DNA of 33,061 nucleotides from the IMG/VR virus record IMGVR_UViG_3300028423_000418, positions 1-33,061 of that record, one strand, 5' to 3'. Positions 13,828 to 21,474 of this stretch are shown here, one piece after another. Below the pieces are notes generated by a model that was not told the DNA's origin, ran no database searches, and saw nothing but the letters and a program-made list of their open reading frames with translations. The position numbers and the translations under genes are program-made. Origin of the DNA: a virus. The stretch's first letter is position 1. Each line of letters begins with the position of its first letter.

Positions 13828-15069
13828 TTAGGCTGCAACGGTGAACGCGCCTTTACAGAACGCTTTCGGCAAGTTTACACCAAACGCCAGACGCTCTTCG
13901 GCAAGGATTGCCACGGCGTTTTCGGTGAAGTAGGTACCATGCGACTCACTCACGCGCACGCTAACATCTTCGCGCTCGTAGATTTTAGCGCCCATGGTCC
14001 AGTCGCCAAGTAGGAACTCGCCAACTTGCATCGCATTGGTAACAACAACCGGCATACGCCAGATTTGCTGATTTGCGCCGTTTGCGGGGAATTGCATCAA
14101 CAGGTAATGACCATCAGTGGCCTTGGCGGTTTCGAGTGTCGCCCAGTCCTCAGGGTTCAGCACAATACCGTTAGTATTGTAGAACTCGTTTTTCTGGCAC
14201 TCGGTAACAGCTTTGCGGATATGGTTAATCATCGCCGCTGGTACGTCTGCAATCGCTGTACCACTTGGCAATTCGCCAATGTCAGACACACCCGTGTCAA
14301 CCATCAAGCCAGTCAGGTTTTGACCAGAGCCATCGCCGCGCAATAGTTGCTCATCTGATTGCAAATCCAAGCCATAGTTAAGCTCGGTATCAATAAGGCT
14401 TTGCAGCATTGGCGCATCAGATAGTACCTGGCGTGATGCTGGCACCCAATGGGCAACAGTGCGAACAGGATAAGATACCAGCTCCCAGGTGATGTTTGAC
14501 TTCGCCTTAGACGCGAACTCACCACCACCAATGCCAGTGCCCGTACCTTGCGGTGCGGCGTTGTTGGTGTATACGTTTTGGCGCATCACCTCGACGCTGT
14601 TTGAGCTGGTCGGGATTGACGGAATCAGGTCACGGATTCGAGTTGGTCGTGACGGGTTACGGTAAACCGTCGGGTCGCGGTCAGGGCGAACCAGAGCACC
14701 AGCCGATGCTGACAGGTTGCTAATGTCTTTGCGCTGCATAGACACACGCGGCGTTGCATTAGCGCCTTGCTCGACTGCTGATTTGAACTGCTCAGACTCG
14801 GTAAACGCTTGGCCTAGCGACTTGGTTTCAGTCTGGCTGTGCGACGCGCGCAAAGACTTTTGATTTGCTTCAACTTCGGCGAATTTCTCGTCCAGCTTTT
14901 CAAAGCGTGATTTCAGCTCAGCGTAATCAGCTTGATGCTTTTCGAGTGCTGTCTTTGTTTCAGTGGTGGCTTCACCGTGTTGCTTGACTTCTTTCTCGAT
15001 ACGCTCTTGTGCGCTCTTGATTTCAGTCGATGCGGTGTTTAGCTGTTCGGCTAATTCTTTCATTTCCAT
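13828..15069 (-). CDS. Major capsid protein, HK97 fold, with N-terminal delta domain
   Basis: The first ~85 residues are charged coiled coil (EMKELAEQLNTASTEIKSAQ, KSRFEKLDEKFAEVEANQ), the built-in scaffolding domain removed by the protease. The remainder follows the HK97 capsid family: RIRDLIPSIPTSSNSVEVMR, KSNITWELVSYPVRTVAHWV, 'GSGQNLTGL', 'NTNGIVLNPEDWATLE', GEFLLGDWTMGAKIYEREDV and LAEERLAFGVNLPKAF. Length (413) fits the family. The prohead protease gene is directly upstream. Confidence 0.96.
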   Translation of the reverse strand: MEMKELAEQLNTASTEIKSAQERIEKEVKQHGEATTETKTALEKHQADYAELKSRFEKLDEKFAEVEANQKSLRASHSQTETKSLGQAFTESEQFKSAVEQGANATPRVSMQRKDISNLSASAGALVRPDRDPTVYRNPSRPTRIRDLIPSIPTSSNSVEVMRQNVYTNNAAPQGTGTGIGGGEFASKAKSNITWELVSYPVRTVAHWVPASRQVLSDAPMLQSLIDTELNYGLDLQSDEQLLRGDGSGQNLTGLMVDTGVSDIGELPSGTAIADVPAAMINHIRKAVTECQKNEFYNTNGIVLNPEDWATLETAKATDGHYLLMQFPANGANQQIWRMPVVVTNAMQVGEFLLGDWTMGAKIYEREDVSVRVSESHGTYFTENAVAILAEERLAFGVNLPKAFCKGAFTVAA

Positions 15070-15097
15070 GATATTTTACCTTTATTCGGTTACGGCC

Positions 15098-15715
15098 TTA
15101 GCGGCCAAAGTTTTGGATACTCTTGTATAGAGCGTCTAGCTCTGGCGGCTGTGTCGCGTCCTGAGTGCTTTTTTGCGGCTCAGTGCTTAGCAGTGCCGTT
15201 AAATCCTCAAGCATTGATTTCAGCTCGACGATTGAAGTTTTATCTAGGTTACCAGCCTGAATCGCGTCTTTGACGGACTTCACGCCGGTGATGATTGCGT
15301 TTTCGTTCATTGCCATATCAACAGGGCCGAACTCGTACAGCTTTAGCTCACGAATAATGCGACCGCCACTGTCTCGGTATTCAAACTTGTCATGCGGCAC
15401 AGCGTAGGTGATTGACATTTCATTGAGCGCGTTATCTTTCATCAAGGTAAGCACGTCATTACCAGCCGATACGTCGCTAATGTAGCCCTCAACGTACAAG
15501 CCTTTAGTTTCTTCGCGCATAACCTCGGGGCGACCAATGAGCGTCTTGTGATTATACATCACTTTTACTTTTTTCTGTCGCTCTTTAATGGTTTTGGAAA
15601 AAGCGCCTGGAACGATAATATCACCGCCCTCGTCTTCATCCCATGTCGAGGCGTACCCCGCAAAGGTGCGACCCTCTACGCCCTCAAGTTTGAAATCTAC
15701 GCTCTTATGCTGCAT
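15098..15715 (-). CDS. Prohead protease (HK97 family)
   Basis: The sequence follows the HK97 prohead protease family: FAGYASTWDEDEGGDIIVPG, MYNHKTLIGRP with probable catalytic H56, KGLYVEGYIS, and NEMSITYAVPHDK with probable catalytic S101. It would remove the capsid delta domains during maturation. An AAGGGG ribosome-binding site precedes the ATG. The usual 'SIG(F/Y)' after the Ser is SIT here, a conservative variation. Confidence 0.93.
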   Translation of the reverse strand: MQHKSVDFKLEGVEGRTFAGYASTWDEDEGGDIIVPGAFSKTIKERQKKVKVMYNHKTLIGRPEVMREETKGLYVEGYISDVSAGNDVLTLMKDNALNEMSITYAVPHDKFEYRDSGGRIIRELKLYEFGPVDMAMNENAIITGVKSVKDAIQAGNLDKTSIVELKSMLEDLTALLSTEPQKSTQDATQPPELDALYKSIQNFGR

Positions 15716-15746
15716 TACAGCCCCTTAAATTTTTGCCACTGCCGCA

Positions 15747-15773
15747 ATTATAACATAACGATAGCAAAGTCAA
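15747..15773 (-). promoter_or_regulatory. Promoter for the protease-capsid transcript (extended -10)
   Basis: On the minus strand a perfect TATAAT (15747-15752) is preceded by TG plus one base, and TTGACT (15768-15773) lies 15 bases upstream. The spacing is short, but the extended -10 compensates. It sits directly after the terminator that ends the accessory cassette and about 30 bases before the protease start. Confidence 0.65.
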
Positions 15774-15789
15774 ACCATAAACACAAAAG

Positions 15790-15812
15790 AAACCCCGCAC
15801 TTGGCGGGGTTT
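15790..15812 (-). terminator. Terminator at the end of the small-gene accessory cassette
   Basis: AAACCCCGC and GCGGGGTTT form a perfect 9-bp stem with a five-base loop. On the minus strand it is followed by CTTTTGTG. It lies three bases after the stop of the last cassette gene. Confidence 0.78.
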
Positions 15813-15814
15813 GG

Positions 15815-16045
15815 TTATCGGTAGTGGTGGTTCATTGCGATGTTATAGGGCCATCTAGCCGCAATGATAAATAAAAATACACACCCGACTATATCAGGGG
15901 TATTACTAAACGCTTTTGCGTGGGCGCATCGGTTATAGTTTTTCAGGCTTTGATACAGACACACAAACAACCCAGCCATATAGTAAATAATCAGCGCCGC
16001 CCAAAACCCATCGGGCGGCAGTGGTATGTAAAATTCTATTTGCAT
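15815..16045 (-). CDS. Small membrane protein (76 aa)
   Basis: Two hydrophobic segments (about residues 13-33 and 52-64) flank a basic loop (KNYNRCAHAKAF). It is the last gene of the accessory cassette, and its start lies inside the end of the interrupted DUF551-like frame. A role at the host membrane, such as exclusion, is possible but not supported by any recognised domain. Confidence 0.55.
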   Translation of the reverse strand: MQIEFYIPLPPDGFWAALIIYYMAGLFVCLYQSLKNYNRCAHAKAFSNTPDIVGCVFLFIIAARWPYNIAMNHHYR

Positions 16046-16260
16046 TGTGGCGGCTCCGGTATTGGCATCCAGTGGGTTACAATGTCAGCGTAAAATTGTA
16101 TTTTGTTTTTACACTTGTCATCCCAATACCAGAACTTGTTATTTTTCAGATTATAAAAGCAGTTACACAACCTCCCAGACAAGTCTGCGCTGTCGACCCA
16201 CACATCAACGCACTAGTTATGTTTTACTACCTTGTCATTTATGCTAATCCATTCGCTCAT
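16036..16260 (-). pseudogene. DUF551-like protein gene interrupted by an in-frame amber codon
   Basis: The frame starts at ATG 16260 with a GAGGTGAAGTG ribosome-binding site and a TGATG overlap with the gene before. It encodes MSEWISINDKVVKHN and then TAG at 16213-16215. The same frame continues without interruption for 58 codons to TAG at 16036, ending in DIVTHWMPIPEPPQCK. The start (WISINDK) and end (VTHWMP-PEPP) are the two hallmarks of DUF551, so this is one gene of about 74 residues broken by a single codon. CAG to TAG would explain it. Other genes here end in TAG, so general recoding is unlikely. Confidence 0.75.
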
Positions 16261-16556
16261 CACTTCACCTCACATGCAGGTTCGGCATACATCGCCACCA
16301 CGCCGTCTTCGGTATCGTAAATATCTACCAAGAACGCATCGGCTGGCATCTCTGGCTCCCAATCTGCGCAAGAGTTGATTTCGCCAGCTCCCCACTTATC
16401 GGCAATCTCACCTTCCATGAGTACCAGGTCACATGTTAAGCCATAATTAGCGAACCATGCACGGGCTTCGTCTAGTGTTGTGCCTTCATCCCACTTTGGT
16501 AAATTTGGGTGGGTCCAAAATCCGCGCTCGTCGCGTTTAATTTTTACTTCTTTCAT
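16260..16556 (-). CDS. Acidic hypothetical protein (98 aa)
   Basis: I choose ATG 16556 (MKEVKIKRDERGFW), seven bases after GAGG; a GTG one codon upstream is possible. The protein has regular features (TLDEARAWFANYGLTCDLVLM, an acidic centre, DIYDTEDGVVAMY), suggesting a small folded domain. It overlaps the preceding gene (TGATG) and the interrupted DUF551-like gene. Function unknown. Confidence 0.6.
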   Translation of the reverse strand: MKEVKIKRDERGFWTHPNLPKWDEGTTLDEARAWFANYGLTCDLVLMEGEIADKWGAGEINSCADWEPEMPADAFLVDIYDTEDGVVAMYAEPACEVK

Positions 16557-16699
16557 CACTTTACCTCATCTTTATCTTCGGGCAGTGAGCCGTCATGTGT
16601 TTTATTTGCTAATGACTCGAAGCCCATGCAGTTCAAAATATGCATCAAGGGATGCGCCAACATATTATGCACGTGCCAATTTTTGTATAGTTTCTTCAC
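16556..16699 (-). CDS. Small conserved-looking phage protein with HN-x-AHP motif (47 aa, GTG start)
   Basis: A GTG start follows GAGGTGAA with good spacing. The peptide contains NWHVHNMLAHPLMHIL and a terminal HDGSLPEDKDE. The combination 'W-VHN--AHPL ... HD--LP' recurs in small phage proteins of unknown function. It is coupled to the next gene by TGATG. Confidence 0.6.
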   Translation of the reverse strand: MKKLYKNWHVHNMLAHPLMHILNCMGFESLANKTHDGSLPEDKDEVK

Positions 16700-16714
16700 A
16701 TCACTTCACCTCGA

Positions 16715-16876
16715 TTAACACTCAACGCACGTTACTTTGTAAACGCAGCCACACTCACACGTTACCACTGGATTAACACCGCTATCATCAACTCGCTCAT
16801 CGTACTGATAGGTGTCAGTTGCGCATTCAGGACACTGCACTGTCCAGTCCCATTCCACCTCTTTGACTTCTTTCAT
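16715..16876 (-). CDS. Small zinc-ribbon-like protein (53 aa)
   Basis: The ATG at 16876 follows GAGGTGAGGTGG. Cysteines are arranged as CPEC, then TCECGC and TCVEC, which suggests a small zinc-binding knuckle. It overlaps the end of the upstream 76-residue gene by 50 bases in another frame. Role unknown. Confidence 0.55.
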   Translation of the reverse strand: MKEVKEVEWDWTVQCPECATDTYQYDERVDDSGVNPVVTCECGCVYKVTCVEC

Positions 16877-17057
16877 GCCACCTCACCTCACTTGCTTTGA
16901 TTGATACGACTCTATGAAAAGCAATAAATGCGCGATAATCGTCGGAACTTTCCAGCGACGAAATCATCAGGGTTGGGTGGGGTAATTGTTCCGTTACAAT
17001 CCACTTGCCACCAGTCACGCTCGCAATTACCCGCTTAATCTGCTTGTTGGTTTTCAT
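16827..17057 (-). CDS. Small hypothetical protein (76 aa)
   Basis: The ATG at 17057 follows a strong TAGGAGA site and overlaps the previous gene's end by 23 bases. The product is basic at the N-terminus (MKTNKQIKRVIASVTGGKW) with no recognised domain. Its last 50 bases overlap the zinc-ribbon-like gene in another frame; both have good ribosome-binding sites, so both may be real. Confidence 0.5.
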   Translation of the reverse strand: MKTNKQIKRVIASVTGGKWIVTEQLPHPTLMISSLESSDDYRAFIAFHRVVSIKASEVRWHERSQRGGMGLDSAVS

Positions 17058-17421
17058 TGTCTTCTCCTAGCTTGGCTAGCAACTTGCCAGCTCGAATCAA
17101 TTCGTCGTTAAACTTAGCTTCGACCGACGCAATATCACCAGAATCAAGGGTATTATCCATCTCGTCTAGATTCTGAAATGCAACACCTGAGCTTATAAGT
17201 CTAGCTACCGCCTCGCACAGTGCTGCGTTTTCTTCAACTAGGCGGTCGTGGTTTCTCAAAGCGTGAGCTTGAGCATCAGCGGCTTCCTCTGTGAGAAACA
17301 GCAAACCGTAACAGGCATCATCCCAGTCACCGTTATCATGCTGGTATCCGTTAAACTTGGTGTAATCTTGGGGAACATTTCCAAATCCCCATACATCCAC
17401 CATCTTCATTTCTTTACTCAT
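17035..17421 (-). CDS. Hypothetical accessory protein (128 aa)
   Basis: The N-terminal third is aromatic and acidic (YTKFNGYQHDNGDWDDACYG). The centre is a predicted helix (EEAADAQAHALRNHDRLVEE) that resembles the helical region of Ea22-type phage proteins, and the end is another acidic helix. Coupled to the gene before by ATGA. Function unknown. Confidence 0.6.
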   Translation of the reverse strand: MSKEMKMVDVWGFGNVPQDYTKFNGYQHDNGDWDDACYGLLFLTEEAADAQAHALRNHDRLVEENAALCEAVARLISSGVAFQNLDEMDNTLDSGDIASVEAKFNDELIRAGKLLAKLGEDNENQQAD

Positions 17422-17609
17422 AAGGCCTCCAATAATTCTTCTACCTGCTCTTTGCTTAGTAGGCGCAATGCTTCGACTAGTAACTCGCTAAAAATCTCGC
17501 CAACAGCAGGACATTCAACTTCGTAACCCTCAAGGATAGCAATAAGGCATAAAACCTGGTGTTCGCTAAACTCAACAATCTCTGATTCGTGTTTCATTAC
17601 TTTACTCAT
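17418..17609 (-). CDS. Acidic helical hypothetical protein (63 aa)
   Basis: The likely start is ATG 17609 (MSKVMKHESEIVEF), overlapping the end of the helix-turn-helix gene. The rest is mostly acidic helix (GEIFSELLVEALRLLSKE). No family recognised. It belongs to the accessory cassette driven from the promoter at 18123-18151. Confidence 0.55.
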   Translation of the reverse strand: MSKVMKHESEIVEFSEHQVLCLIAILEGYEVECPAVGEIFSELLVEALRLLSKEQVEELLEAL

Positions 17610-17799
17610 GATCACCACCAAATGCTTCTTTATTAACCTGAGCCGCAGCCAAATTGCCCATTATGCGCATAACTAACGCGCTTGGCTGGCTCTCCCCGCT
17701 ACGCCATCGACAAACAGTGCGCTGGGTCACTTCAAAATGCTCAGCGACTTCTCGGTTGTTCATCCTGGCGGCGTCTTGTAGTTGTTTGAATTCGGTCAT
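17602..17799 (-). CDS. Small helix-turn-helix DNA-binding protein (65 aa)
   Basis: Residues about 14-40 form a clear helix-turn-helix (NNREVAEHFEVTQRTVCRWR followed by SGESQPS) of the Cro/C1-like or small phage regulator type. It is coupled to the preceding gene by ATGA. It could control the accessory cassette promoter or the divergent control region at 25.1-25.5 kb; its target cannot be read from sequence. Confidence 0.75.
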   Translation of the reverse strand: MTEFKQLQDAARMNNREVAEHFEVTQRTVCRWRSGESQPSALVMRIMGNLAAAQVNKEAFGGDHE

Positions 17800-18083
17800 T
17801 TTCCATTCACCTTGACCAGAGTTTTACCATTCCAAACCAGTAAAGAATTTTCACCGATGGAGAACAGCCAACCTTGTTTTCTACTGGCAATGAAACCGCC
17901 GTTGTACGGCTTGGTGTCGACGTACGCAATACGGTCCCCGATTTTATACCCGTCGTACTCTGTCTTTTCCTGAAAGCTACCAGTGTGGGCCTGCATTTCG
18001 TTACGCTCAGTTAGGTACTCCTTAACCCACGGACTCCTCCGCGTCTTGATAAAAGCTTCACGCATTTCTGTTGCTGTTTTCAT
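17796..18083 (-). CDS. Hypothetical protein (95 aa), first gene of accessory cassette
   Basis: The ATG at 18083 (MKTATEMREAFIKTRR) follows GGAGATAGAGAC; a longer frame to 18134 would begin inside the promoter region and is rejected. The second half looks like a small beta barrel (YDGYKIGDRIAYVDTKPYNG, GWLFSIGENSLLVW). Function unknown. Confidence 0.65.
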   Translation of the reverse strand: MKTATEMREAFIKTRRSPWVKEYLTERNEMQAHTGSFQEKTEYDGYKIGDRIAYVDTKPYNGGFIASRKQGWLFSIGENSLLVWNGKTLVKVNGK

Positions 18084-18122
18084 GTCTCTATCTCCGTTGT
18101 TGTATCTTGTTTCGATATGTTC

Positions 18123-18151
18123 ACTATATGACAACCTGACACCCTTGTAAA
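18123..18151 (-). promoter_or_regulatory. Sigma-70-like promoter of the accessory cassette
   Basis: On the minus strand TTTACA (18146-18151) and TATAGT (18123-18128) are exactly 17 bases apart, each one mismatch from consensus. It lies just after the terminator of the minor head gene and about 40 bases before the first cassette gene. Confidence 0.75.
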
Positions 18152-18162
18152 CATCTAAAGAT

Positions 18163-18196
18163 AAAAAAACACGATAGGCATCACAAAACCTATCGT
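18163..18196 (-). terminator. Terminator after the minor head protein gene
   Basis: On the minus strand ACGATAGG and CCTATCGT form a perfect 8-bp stem with a 10-base loop, followed by G and seven T. The stem overlaps the stop codon of the gene ending at 18190. Confidence 0.85.
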
Positions 18197-18975
18197 TTTC
18201 GACTGTAGGCCACCACGCATCGGCAGTTTATCACATTGCGGGCACTCGCGGACGGGTCGCCAGGGTGCTGCATCTCCTCACCATCAACGATAAACGGCTG
18301 GTCGATAGGCACCGTTTGTTCATCTGCGTCACTGTGCCATGCGCGCGTACGCTCTCCACGACTAGCCACCCACTCCTTGACCATAGGAACGCCGCTAGTC
18401 TTGGCGGCGCTATGGTTGGCGGTTGCCTGAGCGTTATGCGTCTCTGTGCGTGCAATAAGACGACCACGGCGCGTGCTTAGTGCATCACTGGCTGATTTCA
18501 TGCGCTCGCGTATGAGCTTACCTAGCGCGGCCTGACCCAAACCCTCACGCGCACCCTCAGCGACGGAATCATTGATAATTTCCATCGCCTGCTTTTTGGT
18601 AGTGCCGGTGATTTGCGTTACTTTTTGCGAGCCATACTGTGCAATGAATTGCTGCAAGTAGAGTTGAAACAGGTCGGTTTCTTCGTCCTGTTTGGTCTCC
18701 ATGCCGCGTACGCTCTTTTGTGTCGCGTTAAGAACGCGCTCACCAAACACCGACCACGCCTGCCGCCAGTTTTTGATGATGATTCGCTTGATGTTTTGAC
18801 CATGCTCCGCGATTATTTCGGCCTGCTTGCCTGGTGAGTCTGGATGCTTGGCGAGTTGACGCATAGCCCGCCTAATTTCACGGGCTAGCGTTAGCTCATA
18901 CTGTCGAGCAATGCGCAGGCTTTGTCGCTCCTGCCATTGCTGCTCACGTTGCGGGGATAAGCCGGTGATGCTCAT
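18190..18975 (-). CDS. Minor head protein, SPP1 gp7 / Mu F-like head morphogenesis
   Basis: The C-terminal ~100 residues carry the family signature: RLIARTETHNAQATANHSAA, then VKEWVASRGERTRAWHSDAD, a region with QPFIVDGEEMQHPGDP, and NVINCRCVV. Members associate with the portal and a few copies enter the head. The N-terminal part is helical and basic. At 261 residues it is shorter than many relatives. The gene overlaps the methyltransferase stop by one base. Confidence 0.9.
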   Translation of the reverse strand: MSITGLSPQREQQWQERQSLRIARQYELTLAREIRRAMRQLAKHPDSPGKQAEIIAEHGQNIKRIIIKNWRQAWSVFGERVLNATQKSVRGMETKQDEETDLFQLYLQQFIAQYGSQKVTQITGTTKKQAMEIINDSVAEGAREGLGQAALGKLIRERMKSASDALSTRRGRLIARTETHNAQATANHSAAKTSGVPMVKEWVASRGERTRAWHSDADEQTVPIDQPFIVDGEEMQHPGDPSASARNVINCRCVVAYSRKR

Positions 18976-19937
18976 TAACCCATACCGCTAAATATGTGAG
19001 CGATAACATCCACTGTCCACCCATTACCTAACATCTTATAACGTTGGGTGTTGCTGACGTGCGCAGTGTAATCATCCGGCACTGTTTGGAGCCGCTCGCA
19101 TTCGATAGGGGTTAGTTTTCGGCATCCTAACTCGTCAATCAGTTTGGGCATATGACTAGTCGTTAGAGCGTAGCTTTTCTTTCCATCTGTAAAAATCATC
19201 CTCCCTAATTCGCTAATCCCGCTTTTTCTCTTATCGCCACGATGCGGTCTAATACCATTTTCGTTTATTGAGACGTCAACGCATCGAGGGTTTATCTTTG
19301 ATAACTTAAAGACCAACTGTCGCCGATGCTTCTCGAAATAACTTTTAAGATTTCCGCCTTTGAAGTAATTAGCGTCAATACACCAAGACTTATCGCGGTC
19401 AACTACTCCGCTTTCAATGATATCAGCGAGAGCCACACCCTTATCCTCTGGCTGCTCAAACTCCCAATTCGCCCAGTAGTAACGCTGGCGGTTTTGAGCT
19501 GACACTAGTGCGCTATTAATGAAAACAGGCTCGACACCTAAATACTCGCTGATGATATCCAGGTTTTCGCGCTTCATCTTGACGTTTTCAAGCATAAATT
19601 TCACATCAGGATTAGCCGAGCGAATGTGGTTTAGAATATCCACGTAAACAAAAAACAGCTTGCTGCGCGGGTCATCAAATGCGAGCTGCTTACCTGCAAA
19701 GCTAAAACCTTGGCATGGACTGCCGCCAATCAGTAAATCAATCGACGCCCAGTCTATATCCCATTCTTTCCATTTTGTGACGTCGCCAAGCTGAATTGTG
19801 TCAGGGTAGTTAGCCTGGGTTACTGTGATGGCGTATTTGTCCAACTCGCTAGAGTAATAGTTAGTGACATCAACACCTACTCTCTCTAGTGCAATTTGCC
19901 CGCAACTCATGCCGTCGAAAAGACTTAATACATTCAT
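18975..19937 (-). CDS. DNA (cytosine-5) methyltransferase, orphan
   Basis: Starting at MNVLSLFDGMSCG, the protein shows the C5-methyltransferase motifs in order: SAM-binding motif I (LFDGMSCGQIAL), GGSPCQGFSFAG with catalytic C75, LENVKM (E117), AQNRQRYYW (Q148, R150, R152) and the terminal YKMLGNGWTVDVI. It transfers a methyl group from S-adenosylmethionine to C5 of cytosine. No partner endonuclease gene is nearby, so protection against host restriction is the likely role. It is inserted between portal and minor head genes, which is unusual. Target specificity cannot be read from the sequence. Confidence 0.93.
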   Translation of the reverse strand: MNVLSLFDGMSCGQIALERVGVDVTNYYSSELDKYAITVTQANYPDTIQLGDVTKWKEWDIDWASIDLLIGGSPCQGFSFAGKQLAFDDPRSKLFFVYVDILNHIRSANPDVKFMLENVKMKRENLDIISEYLGVEPVFINSALVSAQNRQRYYWANWEFEQPEDKGVALADIIESGVVDRDKSWCIDANYFKGGNLKSYFEKHRRQLVFKLSKINPRCVDVSINENGIRPHRGDKRKSGISELGRMIFTDGKKSYALTTSHMPKLIDELGCRKLTPIECERLQTVPDDYTAHVSNTQRYKMLGNGWTVDVIAHIFSGMG

Positions 19938-19938
19938 A

Positions 19939-20028
19939 CTATTCACCGTTATAGTTATCACCGATTTCAGAAAGGAATGGCAGGCTGTCGGTGTTCAGCT
20001 TTTCGGGCGCTACCCTAGCCACTGTCAT
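19939..20028 (-). CDS. Possible 29-residue peptide between portal and methyltransferase
   Basis: An open frame (MTVARVAPEKLNTDSLPFLS, then EIGDNYNGE) fills the gap between the portal stop and the methyltransferase start, ending two bases before the latter's ATG. The ribosome-binding site is weak. It may be a real leader or coupling peptide, a remnant, or chance. Confidence 0.3.
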   Translation of the reverse strand: MTVARVAPEKLNTDSLPFLSEIGDNYNGE

Positions 20029-20033
20029 GAATA

Positions 20034-21320
20034 CTACTCTGGTTGTTTACCAAACGCAACATCAGCATCATCATTTTCCGGCGCATCATCGTCAGTCTCA
20101 AACCCTACCGGAATCAAACTTGCCCCGATGTAACCAATGTCGCCGCCTTTAATGTCATCATAGCCAAGCTCAAGGCGTTGATTGATATCGTTAAACGGCA
20201 CGCCCATACCGAACAGAGTTTGTGCGCGGCTTAGCTTTTCATCCTCGCTAGTTTGCAAGGCTTTAACGTTTGACGTGTCATAGACCAGCTTGTAATCGTC
20301 GCCAAAGTCAGCCGCCAACTGGTGGTTTAATTGGCGCTGGATTAGCTCTAGTTGCGGAATGATTGTATTAACCCAGAGTTGGCGCTCCATAGACTCAGCG
20401 TTGGCAAGGTTTACCGCTTCCGTCATACCCAGGGTAGCCAGTGGCACGCCAAATATCGCAGCCAGCTCAGTCCACACAGCTTTTCGTGACTCGACAAAAT
20501 CAAGCTCGACCGCTGTCATGCCTAGCTGCTGGATTTCACCGCTTGTGACTAGGGGCTTTCTCGCATTTTTTGGGCCTTGATTGCGATTGTGGAGTGACTT
20601 CTTCGCCGCGTCGATTTGCTCTTGGGTTGTACCCTCTGGAACCTTTACGTGATACTCAGCCGCACCACGGTTCTCAAGGCTGCACTTTTGCCAGATGCCT
20701 GACTCACGGTCAATGTCTGCCGCACGCCCGCCAGCTTTAAGCACTGGCATACCGAAATATCGGTTGCTTGGGTTAGGCATTTTTAGTTGCGCTATATCCT
20801 CGGGCATAATGCGCGTCTTGATGCCAGCGTCTTGATACTCAAAGTAGTCAATCAACCGCTCGCCGTTGCCAGGTTTAATTGCCATGTTCTCCGACGGCAA
20901 TAACCACAAGTGACGCGGGAATCCCTGACTGCCCGCTTTAATCTTTGACAGGTAGCCATTGCCGGACAAGTCAAGTTGCTGGCTGGCCTCATACATCAAT
21001 TCATAAAATGATTGGTCAGGGTTGGGGCGATTAACCAGCTTTTGAAGTGGCGAGTTAGGCACCTCTTTCCATTCTTTGCCGTTTTTACGCATGGCTTTCC
21101 ACGGCACCGACGCAATCAGCTTCGCACGCTTCTCAATCATCGCGTAAACGATAGCGGATTGGTTGTAACCCTCTTGGGTGCCAACCTCGGGTCGCCAATC
21201 GTGCTGCTTGTGCGCAAACAGCTTCCATCGCGGCTGGGCTTGCGGCAATGACAGCGACTTTAACTGCACGTCAATGCCGCCGTATGGGTTTGTTAACTGC
21301 TTAGTCTTGAAAGGCCACAT
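20034..21320 (-). CDS. Portal protein (HK97 family)
   Basis: The family pattern is visible: SAIVYAMIEKRAKLIASVPW, 'NRPNPDQSFYELMYEASQQLDLSGNGY', 'GMPVLKAGGRAADIDRE', then AAIFGVPLATLGMTEAVNLA and ERQLWVNTIIPQLELIQRQL. Length (428) is normal. The dodecameric portal forms the packaging channel at the head vertex. It lies between the terminase and the minor head gene as expected. Confidence 0.95.
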   Translation of the reverse strand: MWPFKTKQLTNPYGGIDVQLKSLSLPQAQPRWKLFAHKQHDWRPEVGTQEGYNQSAIVYAMIEKRAKLIASVPWKAMRKNGKEWKEVPNSPLQKLVNRPNPDQSFYELMYEASQQLDLSGNGYLSKIKAGSQGFPRHLWLLPSENMAIKPGNGERLIDYFEYQDAGIKTRIMPEDIAQLKMPNPSNRYFGMPVLKAGGRAADIDRESGIWQKCSLENRGAAEYHVKVPEGTTQEQIDAAKKSLHNRNQGPKNARKPLVTSGEIQQLGMTAVELDFVESRKAVWTELAAIFGVPLATLGMTEAVNLANAESMERQLWVNTIIPQLELIQRQLNHQLAADFGDDYKLVYDTSNVKALQTSEDEKLSRAQTLFGMGVPFNDINQRLELGYDDIKGGDIGYIGASLIPVGFETDDDAPENDDADVAFGKQPE

Positions 21321-21474
21321 GTTTAAACTTCCCGCTTTTCAGTGCGCGATATGCGCCTTTGGTGGATTCTGCCAGGTGGCGCGTGCCGTCCAGCGTCATG
21401 TAGCCGGATTCCGGCTGATTAGGCGTTACCTGCTTGGCCTTGCGTCGTAGTTCTTTGGCTTTCTTTGCGTTCAT
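21301..21474 (-). CDS. Small basic phage protein between terminase and portal (57 aa)
   Basis: An AAGGTGA site precedes the ATG at 21474, and the stop lies inside the start of the portal gene (20-base overlap). The sequence begins MNAKKAKELRRKAKQVT and continues with 'GYMTLDGTRHLAESTKGAYR' and a basic end. Small proteins of this look are common at this position in related siphoviruses. Function unknown. Confidence 0.7.
   Translation of the reverse strand: MNAKKAKELRRKAKQVTPNQPESGYMTLDGTRHLAESTKGAYRALKSGKFKHVAFQD

Noticed and set aside
16213-16215. General TAG recoding as explanation of the in-frame amber
   Set aside because: TAG ends other genes (portal at 20034, both chaperone products at 9990 and 9805, SSB at 32371), and no suppressor tRNA gene was seen.
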